In this document: positions 1 to 12,797 of the stretch, in pieces | Position numbering within the stretch: the stretch's first letter is position 1 | Layout of the letters: each line of letters opens with the position of its first letter | Assembly: GCA_034509425.1 (NCBI GenBank) | Contig: JAVTVJ010000297.1 | Span: forward strand, 496,001 to 560,000 | Reading direction: 5' to 3' | DNA: 64,000 nt | Origin: Eopsaltria australis | Lineage: Eukaryota; Chordata; Aves; Passeriformes; Petroicidae | Program-made: the position numbers and the translations under genes | The notes under the pieces: generated by a model | The model's input: only the letters and a program-made list of their open reading frames with translations | Database searches by the model: none | Told to the model about the DNA's origin: nothing

Positions 1-429
1 TTCCTCTTTCCATGTACCAGTATGCTTTTATCAGCTTCCCAAGAGTGTGTCACAGCAGGTGTGTCACAATACACGAAGAAACTGGGAGATTTTGTCTACT
101 GGATGGAAAATAATGATGTTTTTTCCAGCAGAAACTCCTTGTGGATAACTGCTGAACCAGTGCTCGGCCTTGAGTAATCCCACGTGTTGCTTCAGAGTGG
201 GATTACTGTTGTTACAATGCCTGAAATGGAATTATTGCAGCATTTATGGGCATCATGCATAAATGTGCTTGAGTAGGATTTCGGTGTGTTTTAGATGAGA
301 AATGGCTTTTTTAGGAAGCAGAGCACCAAGATCCCTTTTGGGTCCGGCCATCGATAACTGCCACCATCCATCCCTTGGCGGTTTCTGGTCGGGGGGAGCA
401 GCTTCTCCAAACATTATCTCTTCTTTTAG
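1..429 (+). other. DOCK1: End of upstream DOCK1 intron
   Basis: No coding sequence precedes the acceptor. The segment ends in a pyrimidine-rich tract (tctcttcttttag) whose AG is at 428-429. The open frames on both strands here overlap the exon antisense or out of frame and show no family resemblance. Nothing else is recognisable. Confidence 0.8.
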
Positions 430-524
430 GATTTCCTGATGGAAACATTCATCATGTTCAAGAATCTCATCGGGAAGAACGTCTATCCCTTCGACTGGGT
501 CATCATGAACATGATGCAGAACAA
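430..524 (+). CDS. DOCK1: DOCK1 exon (95 bp), helical region
   Basis: The acceptor is ttcttttag and the donor is GTGAGT at 525. The exon begins in phase 0 (GAT TTC CTG) and gives [17 protein letters not shown], then [14 protein letters not shown] plus two bases (aa) of a split Lys codon. This is the conserved DOCK-A segment '[13 protein letters not shown]' that lies in the all-helical region before DHR-2. The split codon is completed by the first base of the exon 40 kb away, and that join restores the family sequence NKVFLRAINQ. The exon is GC-balanced and free of repeats. Confidence in the splice sites is high; the exon number within the gene is not determinable here. Confidence 0.93.
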
Positions 525-1754
525 GTGAGTACAGAGGGAAAAGCTCCGGAGCTGCCCCGAGCCGGCGGCTCCGGCTTTGCTCCGGCACCGCGGGGTTGCT
601 TGGAAACAGCAGCCAGGAGGCTGCAGCCAGCCTGCCCTGCCTTTGCCTCCTCCTCTGATGCAAAGAATTGTTGAAAAATTGGCTCTGGAGGAGTGGTTTT
701 GTGGCCTGGTTTAGGGCTCATGGAGTCCACCAAAAATTGAGACCAAAAGTTGAGTCCAGACAAAAATTGAGGGCGGCATCAATCTGCGAACATGGATTTT
801 GGAGGCAACTGCAGGTGCAGTAAAATTCTATCCATATTTCATAATAATTAAATTTATTCTTCGGAGGATGCATTGCATGTTTTGCACATGACATCAAACC
901 AGGGGTTATTGTGTGGAGTTGTACGTCCAGGAATGATTTCAGTGGTGTTACAAGAAAGAATTAAAAAAGCTTTTAAATCCAAATTCCATCATGCCAGTGA
1001 TGCAGAGAGAGGCTGAAAATGTTTCTAATGCTCATTTTTTTTCCTCAATAATTGCAGTTCTGTCATTATTTAGCATTCCTTTGTGCAGTGTTTTATGCTG
1101 GTGACATTTTATTAAGTGTGTCAAATGCTTTTATGTGTACTGAGATGAAAGTATAAGGGAAAAACATTATATTTACCAGTTGCCTGAAGAAATCTCTTCT
1201 GCATTTACTGGAAGCTACCACGGCTATAAAGTTGTCAGCGTTCCCTTATATAAAATCCTGAACCACAGCTCCTGCTCTCCTTATAAAAATGCACCATAAC
1301 TTTAATCTTGGCTTCTGAAGTCTCCTTAACTCCCTAATAAAATCCATTCTGAATAAATAGGAGTCAGGAGATTGAGCCATCTTGGGGTTCTTCCTGCTGG
1401 TTTTCAGTGCTTGGGAAGCACCTGGTGTTTGGCATGAGGAGCCCTTTGAGAGCTGATGAGGAACATCTGAAACCCCTTGGATTTATTTCCTCTTTTATTA
1501 ATTTTGAAAGTGATTTTGCTTCAACAGCTCTCAGTGTCTCAGGAGCTGTGTTGGAGGTGTTGGGAAACCCTCCCAGCGTGTGTTACCTGTGAGCAGGAGA
1601 GCTCTGGAGTTCCTGTGGTTTGGGAGGGATTGAAATGGGTTTGGGAAGCTTTGTGTTTGGTTTTCTTAATTATTTAACTGGCACTGATAAGTGGAGAAGG
1701 GCAATTACTGTGTGGTCAATATTGCAGTGAGAGTTCCTTGTGTCAGGAACAGGA

Positions 1755-2215
1755 GGGACAAGGAGCTCATGGATGGATCCAGAGGAGGTCCCAGAATTGC
1801 TCCAGGGCTGGAGCCCCTCTGGGGCCAGGCTGGGAGAGCTGGGGGTGCTCACCTGGGAGAGGAGAAGGATCCAGGGAGAGCTCAGAGCCTCTTGCAGGCC
1901 CTAAAGGGGCTCCAGGAGAGCTGGAGAGGGACTGGGGACAAGGGATGGAGGGACAGGACACAGGGAATGGCTTCCCACAGACAGGGGACAGAGATAGGTG
2001 GGATATTGGGAAGGAACTCCTGGCTGGGAGGGTGGGGAGAAGCTAGGATGGAATTCCCAGATTTGCTGTGGCTGCCCCTGGATCCCTGGCAGTGCCCAAG
2101 GCCAGGTTGGATGGGGCTTGGAGCAGCCTGGGACAGTGGGAGGAGTCCCTGCCCATGGCAGGAGTGGCACTGGGTGGGATTTAAGGTCCCTTCCCACCCA
2201 AACCAGTCTGGAATT
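1755..2215 (+). mobile_element. CR1 LINE 3' fragment
   Basis: The fragment carries a long run of the CR1 3' end in sense orientation: the 'gagagggactggggacaa' block, 'ggaattcccagatttgctgtgg', 'caaggccaggttggatgggg' and the terminal 'aaggtcccttcccacccaaacc'. It is 5'-truncated with no reverse-transcriptase ORF. It is one of the longer copies in the window. The open frames over it on both strands are by-products of the repeat. Confidence 0.85.
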
Positions 2216-3501
2216 GTTATCCCCCCATTATTCCCAGGTGACCTCTCAGTGTTCACTTGGGCAGGGATTTCACCTTTGGCACTGTGAAATTCTGGCCATA
2301 GAAATGAAAAGGTACAAAAGGAGCCTTTCCCTGCCCGTGGTTTTTTCCTTAAAGCACAAAGGGATCCTTTCCCCAGGCAGTTCCTCACAGAGAATTTGGA
2401 GCAACACAAAGCACGATGGTTCACAGTCAGGACAGAGGCTTGGAATTTTTATCCTTAAAAATAGTCTTGTCTTTATTCCATGCTGAAGTCCTGAGGAAGC
2501 AGAAATGGGATGTGTTGATGGTCTTTGATTCCTCCTGACTCCCCTCAGTGCCTGTAGAGTATCTGAGTAGCATTTAAAGTTAAAAACAAAAATGTTTTCT
2601 ACTCTTTCTGGTGTTGATGAGTATCTGCAGATGTCCTAAGGGGGGTTGTTCATCCCTAATTCCCTGATTTATTCATTCCCATCCCACCAGCTCCTTTGGA
2701 AATGCTTCTCAATTGATTTCCCTGCTTTTCATTTTCCTCTTGGAGTTAACGTGGTTTCCAAAACCAGAACGCTGCACTGTAAAATACCTTGTTTTGTCCA
2801 TCTGCTCCATTTATTTCCACCCTTGTAAAGTTTTATTGAAGAAAACCAGATGAAATTTAAGAACAAATTCTGTCTTTAAAGCTGTGGCATCCCCTCCATA
2901 GAAAGAACTCCGAACGTGCAATTTTGTGTCGTTTTTGAAAGCACCTCCTTGGGCACTTCCTATGCCATGAACCAAATCAAAGAGAACTAAATTTTAAATT
3001 CACAGTTTCATTTATTTCCTGCATGGAATCTATCTGGTAGTGTGGAACAATGGGGGAAAGAATAAAAATAGCTGGAAAATCGAGGTCTAATTCCCCTTTT
3101 AGACCAGTCCTTTTGGAGGTTTCTCCTAAAGCTCCTCTCCATGCAGTGCTTTGCTTCCAGGTTAAAATACTCTGGATTAAGCAGTGGATTCAAATATTCT
3201 GGATGAGATAAAGTTGTAGTTGGGGGGGAAAGAGGGAAAATGGAGAATGACCAGATTACAGGGAATTTTGCAAATATAAGTTTAGTTCAAATTTAGTATT
3301 ATATTTTTTTGGCTTTCACTAGTGGGATAATTAAATAGAAATATATGTATTATTTCTTATAGATAGATCATATATATCTGTGTCAAGAAATAGCTGCACA
3401 CTCACTAACAGTCACAGAAATTACTCTGGTTTTGGTGCAGTGAATAAAAAATTCAGGTTTCTCTGTCTTTCCTACCTCCCAGGATTGCTGTGCCAGGCTC
3501 G

Positions 3502-3914
3502 GGATCCCATCCCAAGTTCAGGATCCCATCCCATGTTCAGCATCCCATCCCAAATTCAGGATCCCATCCCATGTTCAGGATCCCATCCCAAATTCAGGAT
3601 CCCATCCCATGTTCAGGATCCCATCCCAAGTTCAGGATCCCATCCCAAGTTCAGGATCCCATCCCATGTTCAGGATCCCATCCCAAATTCAGGATCCCAT
3701 CCCATGTTCATGATCCCATCCCATGTTCAGGATCCCATCCCAAGTTCAGGATCCCATCCCATGTTCATGATCCCATCCCATGTTCAGGATCCCATCCCAA
3801 GTTCAGGATCCCATCCCAAGTTCAGGATCCCATCCCATGTTCAGGATCCCATCCCATGTTCAGGATCCCATCCCAAATTCAGGATCCCATCCCAAGTTCA
3901 GGATCCCATCCCAT
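3502..3914 (+). repeat. 19-bp minisatellite, 22 units
   Basis: Units start every 19 bp from 3502 to 3901 without an indel. The consensus is GGATCCCATCCCAAGTTCA, with three variants at bases 13-15 (AAG, ATG, AAA). Nineteen of 22 units keep GGATCC; one starts GCATCC and two start TGATCC. Because 19 is not a multiple of 3, all three plus frames read the same 19-residue cycle (SGSHP, FRIPS, VQDPIP), which explains the overlapping open frames here. These are not genes. The minus strand has GGGATGGG in every unit. Confidence 0.97.
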
Positions 3915-5159
3915 ACATTTGTTCCAACACCACAGGGAGTCACACTCTATTCCCACCTTTCGTGCTGAAATGAACACAGAAAATCTTCATCTCTAACAAG
4001 ATAATTCTTCCCTTTTTTGTCAAATATTTCATTTACTCGCTTGCCTAATGTAAAATTCTCATTTTAACAAAGCAGTTTTTTGATTCAGAGCCCGAGGTTT
4101 TGGTGTCACCATTTTGATGAAATTGCCACCAGTGTGTTCAAGGTGGCATTGGTTTGCAGGTGACTGATCAGCATTTTGGGGGTGAAAGAATTCATCTTGG
4201 GGATAAAAAAAGAGAATATTCAAGCTGATGCAGTGGCTTTTCCTTTCACTTCCATATTTTGGTCCAGATCAGCCCCTGTTTTACTGTAAACAACAATATC
4301 CAAGGAAAGGAGATGAAAAAAAACACTGAGGGATGACAGATGGATAAGAGACCATTAAATGTACTCTTGAAACAGCTCCTTGGAAGGAGGAGCTGGAAAT
4401 GTCTTACAATTCCTTTTGGGATATTTGTCCACCTTTAAATTCCAGCTGTTGTAGGAAGAATTATTCCTATTCAAGCCATAATATCTGTATTTAATAGTTT
4501 GAAGCAGTCAGGGAGTTTTCCTGTGTTTCTGGGTAGGGCTGGGAAGTGCTTTGGAGGCAGATTCTTCATTCCAGGCATCTCCTGCAGGAGAACACACACA
4601 CGCGAGGAGTTGGAGCTGTAAAAGCAGTCACCAAAAAAGGCAGGGATTTTGTCTTGTTTGCCTTTCCCCCATCGAAACCGTGTTTCCAAATGATCCCGAA
4701 ATGTTTTAGAAATTGTTTTTAACTTTTGTCAGAAGCTGACAAGCTAAACTTAGGTTCCTCCTAAACACATAACTCAGGACATGAAAGCAATTCCTCCCTA
4801 CGGTTCCGTAAATGAAAATAATTTACTCTTTGGTCTTACTCTTGGCATTTGAGACAATCAGTTCCTTTGGTAAGACCTTATGATATATTAATTTGTAGCT
4901 GCTACTTTCATCTGCAGCTGTGCCACTGGAAGCTGAGTTGCCTGCGAGAAAGGAACGTGATGTTTGCTGTTCTATTTTTTGTTTCTAATGTCCACATTTA
5001 CATAAAATACCTGTTTGTTTTTGCCTTTTGAAGTCGGAGAGGAAGGGATGAGATGCTCCTCGGTGAAAATGAGGTTTCTTGTCTTTATGTTTTTGTTTTC
5101 CAGAGGAAATGGAGCTGGCCTGGGGAGGGAATCTGGTGGGTGTTACCTGTTGTGTGAGG

Positions 5160-5460
5160 GAGGGTTATGTAGTACTTAACGTAGGGTTAAGGACTTTTTT
5201 GATGAGATTGTGATGTTGTACAGAGTTTTTTATTACACAGAGAGAGACTAAGACTATTACAGATTACTTTATGACTACTTGTTAAGACTGTTTTTATGGC
5301 TTTTGTTATGGTTACTTTTTTATGGTTATTGTTTACTATTAGGCAGTGAAATTTTTTTTATACATCTCACACACAGGATGTGTTATTATATAAACAAGAA
5401 AGATAAAACAGTACCTCATAAGGTTACAATTTACAATACTTTCACACAATAGGTGTAGAA
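5160..5460. other. Unrecognised A/T-rich stretch
   Basis: A T-rich, G-moderate stretch contains repeated 'ttatgg', 'ttatgact' and 'gttaagact' words and ends near 'acaagaaagataaaac'. It resembles no coding sequence. The texture is reminiscent of a decayed LTR, but I cannot place ends or a target-site duplication, so no family is assigned. Confidence 0.2.
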
Positions 5461-5589
5461 GGCCACAAATTTATGATTTTCTTTTTTATGCCCATCCCTG
5501 GATGTGCTTCCTGGTCACTTTTGGGCTTAGGGAAGAGGCTCACTCTGGACCTTCCATGCCTGCTTTTCTGTAACACACAGAGTGTAACC

Positions 5590-5690
5590 CAACAGGTTAG
5601 GTTGGAATTCAGAAGATTCTTCCCAAAGGATGGTTGGGCACTGGAAAAGCTCCCCAGGGAATGATCGCAGCACCAGAAACATCCCTGGAT
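5590..5690 (+). mobile_element. CR1-like fragment
   Basis: The words 'ggttggaattcagaagatt', 'gttgggcactggaaaagct' and 'ccccagggaatg' match the sense CR1 module 'gggtgctgggcactggaacaggctccccagggaa'. The copy is short and decayed, and its boundaries are approximate. Confidence 0.5.
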
Positions 5691-6584
5691 TATCCCCTTT
5701 ATTCCCAACAAAATCCAAACCACCACCCCCCACCTTCCATGAGCAAAACACCCTCAACCCCACTCAAACCCACACCACCAGCCCAGAATCTCCATGGATT
5801 TTCTGTACGAAGAACCAAACAAAATCCTTGCACAGAGGAGGACAAAGGACGGGGGAGCCGCTCTGGATAAACACGTCCCGGAATGTTTATTTTGGGATCT
5901 TCCAGGGAAATGCAGGCAGTTGTGTGCGTGGTTGTCATAGCAGTACCTGTCAGACCCGTGCTGTGCTCTCAGAGTTCCCTCCAGTGCTGTTTGTGACCAT
6001 CCATCAGCACTGGGCAAACCCTGAGTGCGTCAGGAGCCGCAGCAACTTCTGCCCGACTCGGAGCCTTCAAAGGCTCAGCAGCCTCTGGGTTTATCCTTCC
6101 TGACAAGTCACCCAAAGCCAGACTGAAATTGGGGTTTAGCTCGTGGAAATTTGGCTTAATTGCAGGGTTCTGCTGGGTTCGAGGCAGGCTTATGGAAACA
6201 AAAGCAGGATGGTTTTAATAAATGTATGAAAATAGGCTCTTTGCACTTACATAATTGACCAGTCAAGTTGCATCCATCAGAGGAGTGCAAGTGCAAAAGG
6301 TTTTATTTAAAATCCATGCTGAGCTCCTGCTGGATGAGGAGGGATGGTTTTCATAACAGGGGAAAAGAGGCCAGAAGGGTGGCAAAGATTCTGGGTTGAA
6401 AATTGCAGGAAAAGCAGGGACACCCCACAGTTTCACAGCCTAGCAGGTGTTATTAAATCTATGGGATTGGGGTGGAAGGAGCAGAAAAAAAGCTTTAAAA
6501 TCATCATTACATTTCCCAAACCCCTTGGTGGGTTCAAGCCTGTGTTAATTCCATGTTCAAAGACATTATTCATAGCTTTAAATT

Positions 6585-6757
6585 GCTCCAGGGGAGGTTT
6601 AGATTGGAGATGAGGGAAAAGTTTTTTCGTGGAAAGGGTTTTGCCCAGGGCAGTGGTGGAGTCCCCAACCCTGAAAGTGTTCCAAAAACATGTGGAACAA
6701 GGTGGGTTGAGGGTTGTACTCAATGACCTTAAAGGTTTTTTCCAACCTTAACACTCA
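6585..6757 (+). mobile_element. CR1 LINE 3' fragment (second subfamily type)
   Basis: Sense modules run in order: 'ccaggggaggtttagattgg', 'gcccagggcagtggtggagtc', 'gtgttccaaaaacatgtgg' and 'actcaatgaccttaaaggtt', ending 'tttccaacctt'. The 5' end is truncated and there is no ORF. Confidence 0.7.
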
Positions 6758-7743
6758 ATTTTATTATTAGTGGATGTTAATTGAAAACGTGTATTTATAA
6801 CTGGGGCCCTGATCACTAAAATATTTCCTCAATCCATGTTTTAGTGGAATATGGGAACTGATTTCCATTCCCAAATTGGAATTGGGATGAAGGAAGTGTT
6901 TGAAATGCAGTTATGTTTCAGGGGGCCAAGGGATGCATTGTTTCAAAAGGAGTCTGAGCAGTACAAAAAGCTTGGATTAGAAGGAATTGCTGCTACTTTG
7001 CCTGACTATTAATGCATTTCCTCCAGGACTCTGTGCTCACTTAGAAAGTTGAAGAGTCCAGACATGCAGCTTGAACAATCAAATAATTTCATTCAGGCCT
7101 GCAATGCAATGAGACTTCAAATGGGAGCAATTTTGTTTTTCTTTTCTTTTCTGAATATTTCTCTGCATAGAAAAACCTCCCACTATTTCCCGTGTATAGA
7201 CCAAGGATAACAATTTTCAAAGCTTGTAACTTCCTTAGGAGCCAGCTCTCAGAATTAACTCCTGTGCCCCAAAGTTTGCTCTTCATCTGTAGAAAATACA
7301 TGAGTACATTGATAAATCATCTAGAATTTCTGTACATGCAGGGATTCTTTTTGCTGTCCATAAAACCCCGTTGCATAATGCACTGACCTTTTCAGGAAAG
7401 ACCTTGCAGGATTTTTGCTTTAGCATTGTACCTGTCAAATTAGCTGCACCTGGGAGGAAAATGAATATCCTTGACTATGCTTGAAATAGCCGGGTATTTT
7501 CTTATTCACAGAGCTGAGATTCCTTGAAGGAATATTCTTCAGCAGCTGCTCTTTTCCCTTGGTGGTTTCCACCCCTTAGCAGGTGGTTTTATCCCAGCCC
7601 TTGGAGTCAGAAGTGTCCCTGGCATTGGTGGAATATTGATCGTGGTGTGGTGTGAGAATTGTTGAGCAGTTGGGGCAGCCCACTGGATTCAGTGATCTGG
7701 TTTGTTCCTGAATTTCTGTAATCTGTGATCATTTAGGACGAAA

Positions 7744-7988
7744 ATGTCATGGAAGGAGGGCAGGGATAGATGGGATTTTGGGAAGGAATTCTTCCCAGTG
7801 AGGGGGGTGAGGGGCTGGGATGGAATTCCCAGAGAAGCTGTGGCTGCCCCTGATCCCTGGAAGTGCCCAAGGCCAGGTTGGATGGGCCTTGGAGAAATCT
7901 GGGATAGTGGAAGGTGTCCCTGCCCATGGCAGGGCTGGGAATGGGATGGGATTTAAGGTCTCTCCAACCCAAACCAGTCTAGGATTCT
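7744..7988 (+). mobile_element. CR1 LINE 3' fragment
   Basis: Sense CR1 modules are 'ggaattcccagagaagctgtgg', 'aagtgcccaaggccaggttgg', 'ggtgtccctgcccatggcagg' and 'ggtctctccaacccaaaccag'. It is 5'-truncated, and open frames on both strands are repeat by-products. Confidence 0.85.
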
Positions 7989-8840
7989 GAGAAGCACCCA
8001 GTGAAGCTGCCAATGTTTGGATGTGGGTGTGAGGTGTCCCAGCCTCCTCCCAGCCCTCCCAAATCCATCTGCTCCTTCTCTGAGCACTCCTTCTATCTAT
8101 TTGGGTCCTGATTAATCCCTCCTGGGGTCCAGAGGTGGAATAACGATTTCCAGCACTAAAATAATCACCTCATTGGTCATAATTGTATCATTTTAATTAT
8201 GGTTTTCATCTTTTGGAGCCGTGTTGGGGTGTGGGGAAGATTTCCTGCAGCAAGGCGGGCTTGGGCTGGTGACCATGTCCAGCATCTGCTGTGGTGCTAC
8301 TTGTTCTGGGTTTCATTGTTGTGCTTCCCTTGACAAAGAGATTTTCCTGTCCCTGATTGTGGATGGGATTTGGTGTCCTCCAGGGAATGGAGATCTCAGA
8401 GCTCTGTAAAACCAGGAAAAGGCTGCTGCAGGTCCTCTTCATCCTAAAGCACAACTTGCTTTTAATTTTGCTTCCAAGATATCACTGTGAAGGATTGGCT
8501 CCACCTTCACTGCTCAGGAACAACCCTGTGGCACTTCAAGCTTTGATTTGCCACAAGGAAATTACAGGGACTTGGAAACAAAGAACCGCGTGTTAGGGAA
8601 CAGCTCTTCCTGCACTGGGAAGAAACACAGAGGGATAAAATGATCCCAACTGCTGCTGTTTTTGAGTTCAAGGGGAAAAAGGTGAACTAAAGGGTTTTTT
8701 AGAGATATTTTTTTCATCTTTTCTTCTGTTAAAAGAAGAAATTTTTGCTATTTTTGGGACCTTGCAAAGTTTTAGGTAGCAAGGCAGCGCTGAGGTTTAG
8801 GCCTGGAAAATTCCTGGGCATGAACCTCTTGTCCTCCTTG

Positions 8841-10030
8841 GATTGGGGGCAGATTGAATCCCTTCAAAACCTTTTGGATGCTCCGTGTGTCTCATAAAGC
8901 TCAGGAACTTCAAGGAATCTGTGGCTTTATCACAGAATTAAGGGTGGGGAAGAGCTCTGAGATCAGAGTCCAACATCAACCCAGCAGCGCCTCACCCTCA
9001 CATGCCACATCCCCACATTTATTGAACATGCCCAGGAATGGGGTCTCCACCACTGGAAAACCCTTTCCATGAAGAAATTTTCACTGATAGCCAGCCAAAA
9101 CCTCCCCTTGCAGTGGGGGCAAACTGAATCCCTTCAAAACCTTTTGGATGCTCCGTGTGTCTCATAAAGCTCAGGAACTTCAAGGAATCCGTGGGTTTAT
9201 CATAGAATTGTTAAGGGTGGGGAAGTGCTCTGAGATCAGAGTCAACATAAACCCAGCAATGCCTCAACCTCAAATGCCACATCCCCACATTCATTGAACA
9301 CTTGCAGGAATGGGGTCTCCACCACTGGACCCCAGTGAAGAAATTTTCCATGAAGAAATTTTCACTGACAGCCAACCTAAACCTCCCCTTGGAGTGGGGG
9401 CAAACTGAATCCCTTCAAAACCTTTTGAATGCTCCGTGTGTCTCATAAAGCTCAGGAACTTCAAGGAATCTGTGGCTTTATCATAGAATTAAGGGTGGGG
9501 AAGAGCTCTGAGATCAGAGTCCAACATCAACCCAGCAGCGCCTCACCCTCACATGCCACATCCCCACATTCATTGAACATGTCCAGGAATGGGGTCTCCA
9601 CCACTGGAAAACCAGTTCCATGAAGAAATTTTCACTGACAGCCAACCTAAACCTCCCCTTGGAGTGGGGGCAAATTGAACTGCTTGTTCTCCTTGGAGTG
9701 GGGGCAAACTGAATCCCTTCAAAACCTTTTGGATGCTCGGTGTGTCTCATAAAGCTTAGAAACTTCAAAGAATCTGTGGCTTTATCACAGAATTAAGGGT
9801 GGGAAGGAGCTCTGAGATCAGAGTCCAACATCAACCCAGCAGCGCCTCACCCTCACATGCCACATCCCCACATTTATTGAACACTTGCAGGAATGGGGTC
9901 TCCACCACTGGAAAACCCTTTCCATGTAGAAATTTTCCCTAATATCCAACCTAAACCTCCCCTGGTGCAGCTTGAGGCCGTTTCCTCTCATCCTGTCACT
10001 ATTATTTAGGATAATCTTTAATCCAGGGGA
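8841..10030 (-). repeat. Tandem array (4 copies) of a CR1-containing unit
   Basis: Each unit combines about 90 bp of non-CR1 sequence (from 'actgaatcccttcaaaacc' through 'aaggaatctgtggctttat') with about 190 bp of minus-strand CR1 ('cagaattaagggtgggga', 'gagtccaacatcaaccc', 'tgccacatccccacat', 'ggtctccaccactgga'). Unit starts are near 8851, 9121, 9402 and 9706, giving periods of 270, 281 and 304 bp. Only the last copy continues into the deeper CR1 module 'cctggtgcagcttgaggcc' and 'ctcatcctgtc'. This points to one CR1 insertion followed by local tandem duplication. Confidence 0.88.
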
Positions 10031-11334
10031 CATCCCGTGCTACAGCTGTGGGTTTTCCATGGAGGATCACCAGTAGGAGTGGCCACTCCTCCCAAACTCC
10101 AGTCTCTCCTGCTGGTTGTCTCCCCTGGTGTATTTTACCTGCTCCAAAGCCATGAGCAGTTGAGAGGCACCTCCCAGTCTGTCATTGCCCAGAGTGGCTC
10201 AGAAATTGGATACTTTAAGGAAAAATAGAGCACAGGAGCTGCACACAGCCCAGTGAAAAAGGCAGCTTGGCTCAACTGCTACACCAAGAAACAGCAAGAG
10301 AATGTTGAAAATCTCTTTTTGTTCCTCACTTTGTGGAGCCATCACCCCCAGGATGCTGTGGGTGTCTGGTTTCCTTTGTTTTTAACAAGATCCTTGGAAA
10401 GCCAACTCATTTTTTTGGCTACTTGCCCTCTTTTCTTTTTTCCCAACTTGCATCTTGACGGTGTCGAGAGCTGCTGGGTTTCACACATTGTTTTGGAAGA
10501 AAGCTCTAAGAGGTTATTAGGCTGTGTGTCGTGGTAATTCTCTGCTAAGAGCTAATTGAGACCTGAAGAAGCCTTGCCAAATTAATTTCAAACGGAACAC
10601 AATGATTCCGGTATTATTTTCCCTCCTGGAATCTAAACTTGTGTTGACATTAAGGTACTTTGGGATGACTGTACTCATAGGCATTTTACCATTTAGCAGT
10701 TCGGGTTTTATGATTTTTTTAATCAAATCAAGCAAGAATAATTCAATATAGTCTCCACTAAATGATGGATAATAATGTTGTTACATGTTTTAGGTTTTTG
10801 TTTGGTGCTCTAATTGCTTCAGGAGCAGCAGAAACCCTTGGCAGATTACATTTCCTCAGACAGACCCTTCAGCGTGAACCTTCCTTTAATTTAAAGTTTC
10901 CTTACAATGTCCTAATTACAACTGAAAAAACCCTTAACTGTCATTTTGAATTTTACATTTTATTTTGTGGTTCTAATGTTCTCCTCTCTGAACCCCCTCC
11001 AGAGGCCCTGGTGTGCAGATACTCAAAGTTAAGCTCAGTCTGAGATGAGCTCACAAACATTTGAATCCACATTATTGCACCAGTGTGGGTGTTTGGGATG
11101 AAGCTGCATCCCAGTATTTGCTTTCTCATTTCATGCAGCTCTGGGGGCTTTTCCAGCTTTATTCTGCTCTTCCTGGCTCCTCACAGCCACTTTTGGTGCC
11201 TGCAGCTCCACATTCCTTGGGACCACCCGGAGATTTCCTCCTTAGGAGGAAAAATGATTCTTTGGGAAATGTGACCATAACCAAAACTGAGAAAATGATG
11301 ATGGTGCCCTTTGGGAATCCAAAGGCCATGGAGC

Positions 11335-11445
11335 ATCCTGGTGGCACTTGGGGACATGGGTCAGTGGTGGATTTGGAATGCCAGGTTGGACTCAGTGATC
11401 TTAGAGAGCTTTCCCAACCTAAATAATCCCATAATTCTGTGGTAG
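11335..11445 (+). mobile_element. CR1 LINE 3' end fragment
   Basis: The sense tail is 'gtggcacttggggacatggg', 'ccaggttggactcagtgatc' and 'ttcccaacctaaataatcc', followed by 'ataattctgtgg', the usual CR1 3' end. About 110 bp remain. Confidence 0.65.
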
Positions 11446-12156
11446 AAGAGAAAAACCTTCTACCTTAGCACCTGGATGTGATATTCCAGTTATTAATTGG
11501 AATTCTGCTGCCTTGGCTGCTCAATCTGTGCACATTTAACCCCCCCCAGGAAGGATGCCCACGTCACAGCCCCAAAAATGAACCTTCTGGGGTTTTTTTA
11601 GCACAGGATGTAAGGCAAGAACACAATGTGGGAACACTCAGTGCTTATAAAAGCAGCGGCGTGAAGGAGGTAATTAAATAAAGCTGAAGGTGTTAAATCC
11701 CAGAGCTGGGCTCCATTTTTACCAAATCAAAGCTGACACCACGTGATGTTTATTTTTAACAGGGAAGGTGTAGCAACTTTCACTTCACATCTTTATTCTT
11801 CCACATCATCTCTTCAGTTCCATTTAAAAATACCTGAGGAGTGAAATAGGAGCTCGGGGTTTATTCATCTTTTCCAGTATTGTAAAAAACTCCAATATTT
11901 CAGTCAGGGAAGTAACAAAAAGTGGTTGTTTGGATATTATTTTCAGGCTTAAGTGCTAATTTTTTGGCTGTTAGTCTGGAGTTCAGATTTCTGTAGTGAG
12001 CTTTGCACTGGAATTCTGTGGGTTTGACCATCAATGAGTGACTTTAGGGTTTTTAGCACTTAGAGCAGCTTAACTAAATAGAGATATTGTGCACATTATA
12101 AAATAGTGCTTTGCTCTTAATGTATTATTTTAATGATTTTTAAATGATTTTTAATG

Positions 12157-12190
12157 ATTAATAATAATAATAATAATAACAATAATAGTA
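12157..12190. repeat. (AAT)n microsatellite
   Basis: About ten AAT/ATA trinucleotides lie within an A/T-rich stretch of the intron, interrupted once by 'aac'. Confidence 0.9.
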
Positions 12191-12797
12191 AAAGAATAGT
12201 GACCAGCTCAGTTATTAATTTAATGCAATTTGGGTAAAACATACCTGAAACCCTGCTTGCTTTTATCTTGCCAACACTTTCCTTTTCTGAATTTCCATCT
12301 TTTTCAGTGACTGACAATGGTGCAGCATTTTTGGCTCCTGAGAGCAGCAGCCTCGATGCTTAAAAAGCCAGCAAGGCCTTTTCTGGGGTTATTAAATTTT
12401 AGGATCAGAAATATTTCATGAACATATTCTACAAAACAGGCTTTTACAATTGGAATATGAGCAAGCACAGCCACTATAGGAAGAACTGGAGGGTTTTTTT
12501 TTTTTAAAAAGAAGGAAATTATTCATGCTGTGACGTAACAGATGGGTGATTGTAGGGCAGGGAGAGTTTAAAGCATATTTAGAGAGAAAAGAGGTGCCAG
12601 ATCATTGGCTATCACCAGTTTGAAGGTTTATATCACTGAATATGAGCAGTGAAAAGTCATCTCCTCTCTCTCTCAGTGCATTGCAGGCAGAGCTTGAGCT
12701 CAGCCATTCTTGATGGATGTTTCTCCTTTTGCATCAGAAATGTTAAATAAAAGCAGGCACTTGCAGGTTGTAAAACAGAGATATTTCCAGATCTTGG

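Noticed and set aside
253..763. Minus- and plus-strand open frames around the first exon
   Set aside because: They are antisense or out-of-frame shadows of the DOCK1 exon with no family resemblance.
3380..3996. Overlapping plus-strand open frames of 197, 168 and 62 codons
   Set aside because: All read the 19-bp minisatellite; the same peptide cycle in three frames shows it is a repeat effect.
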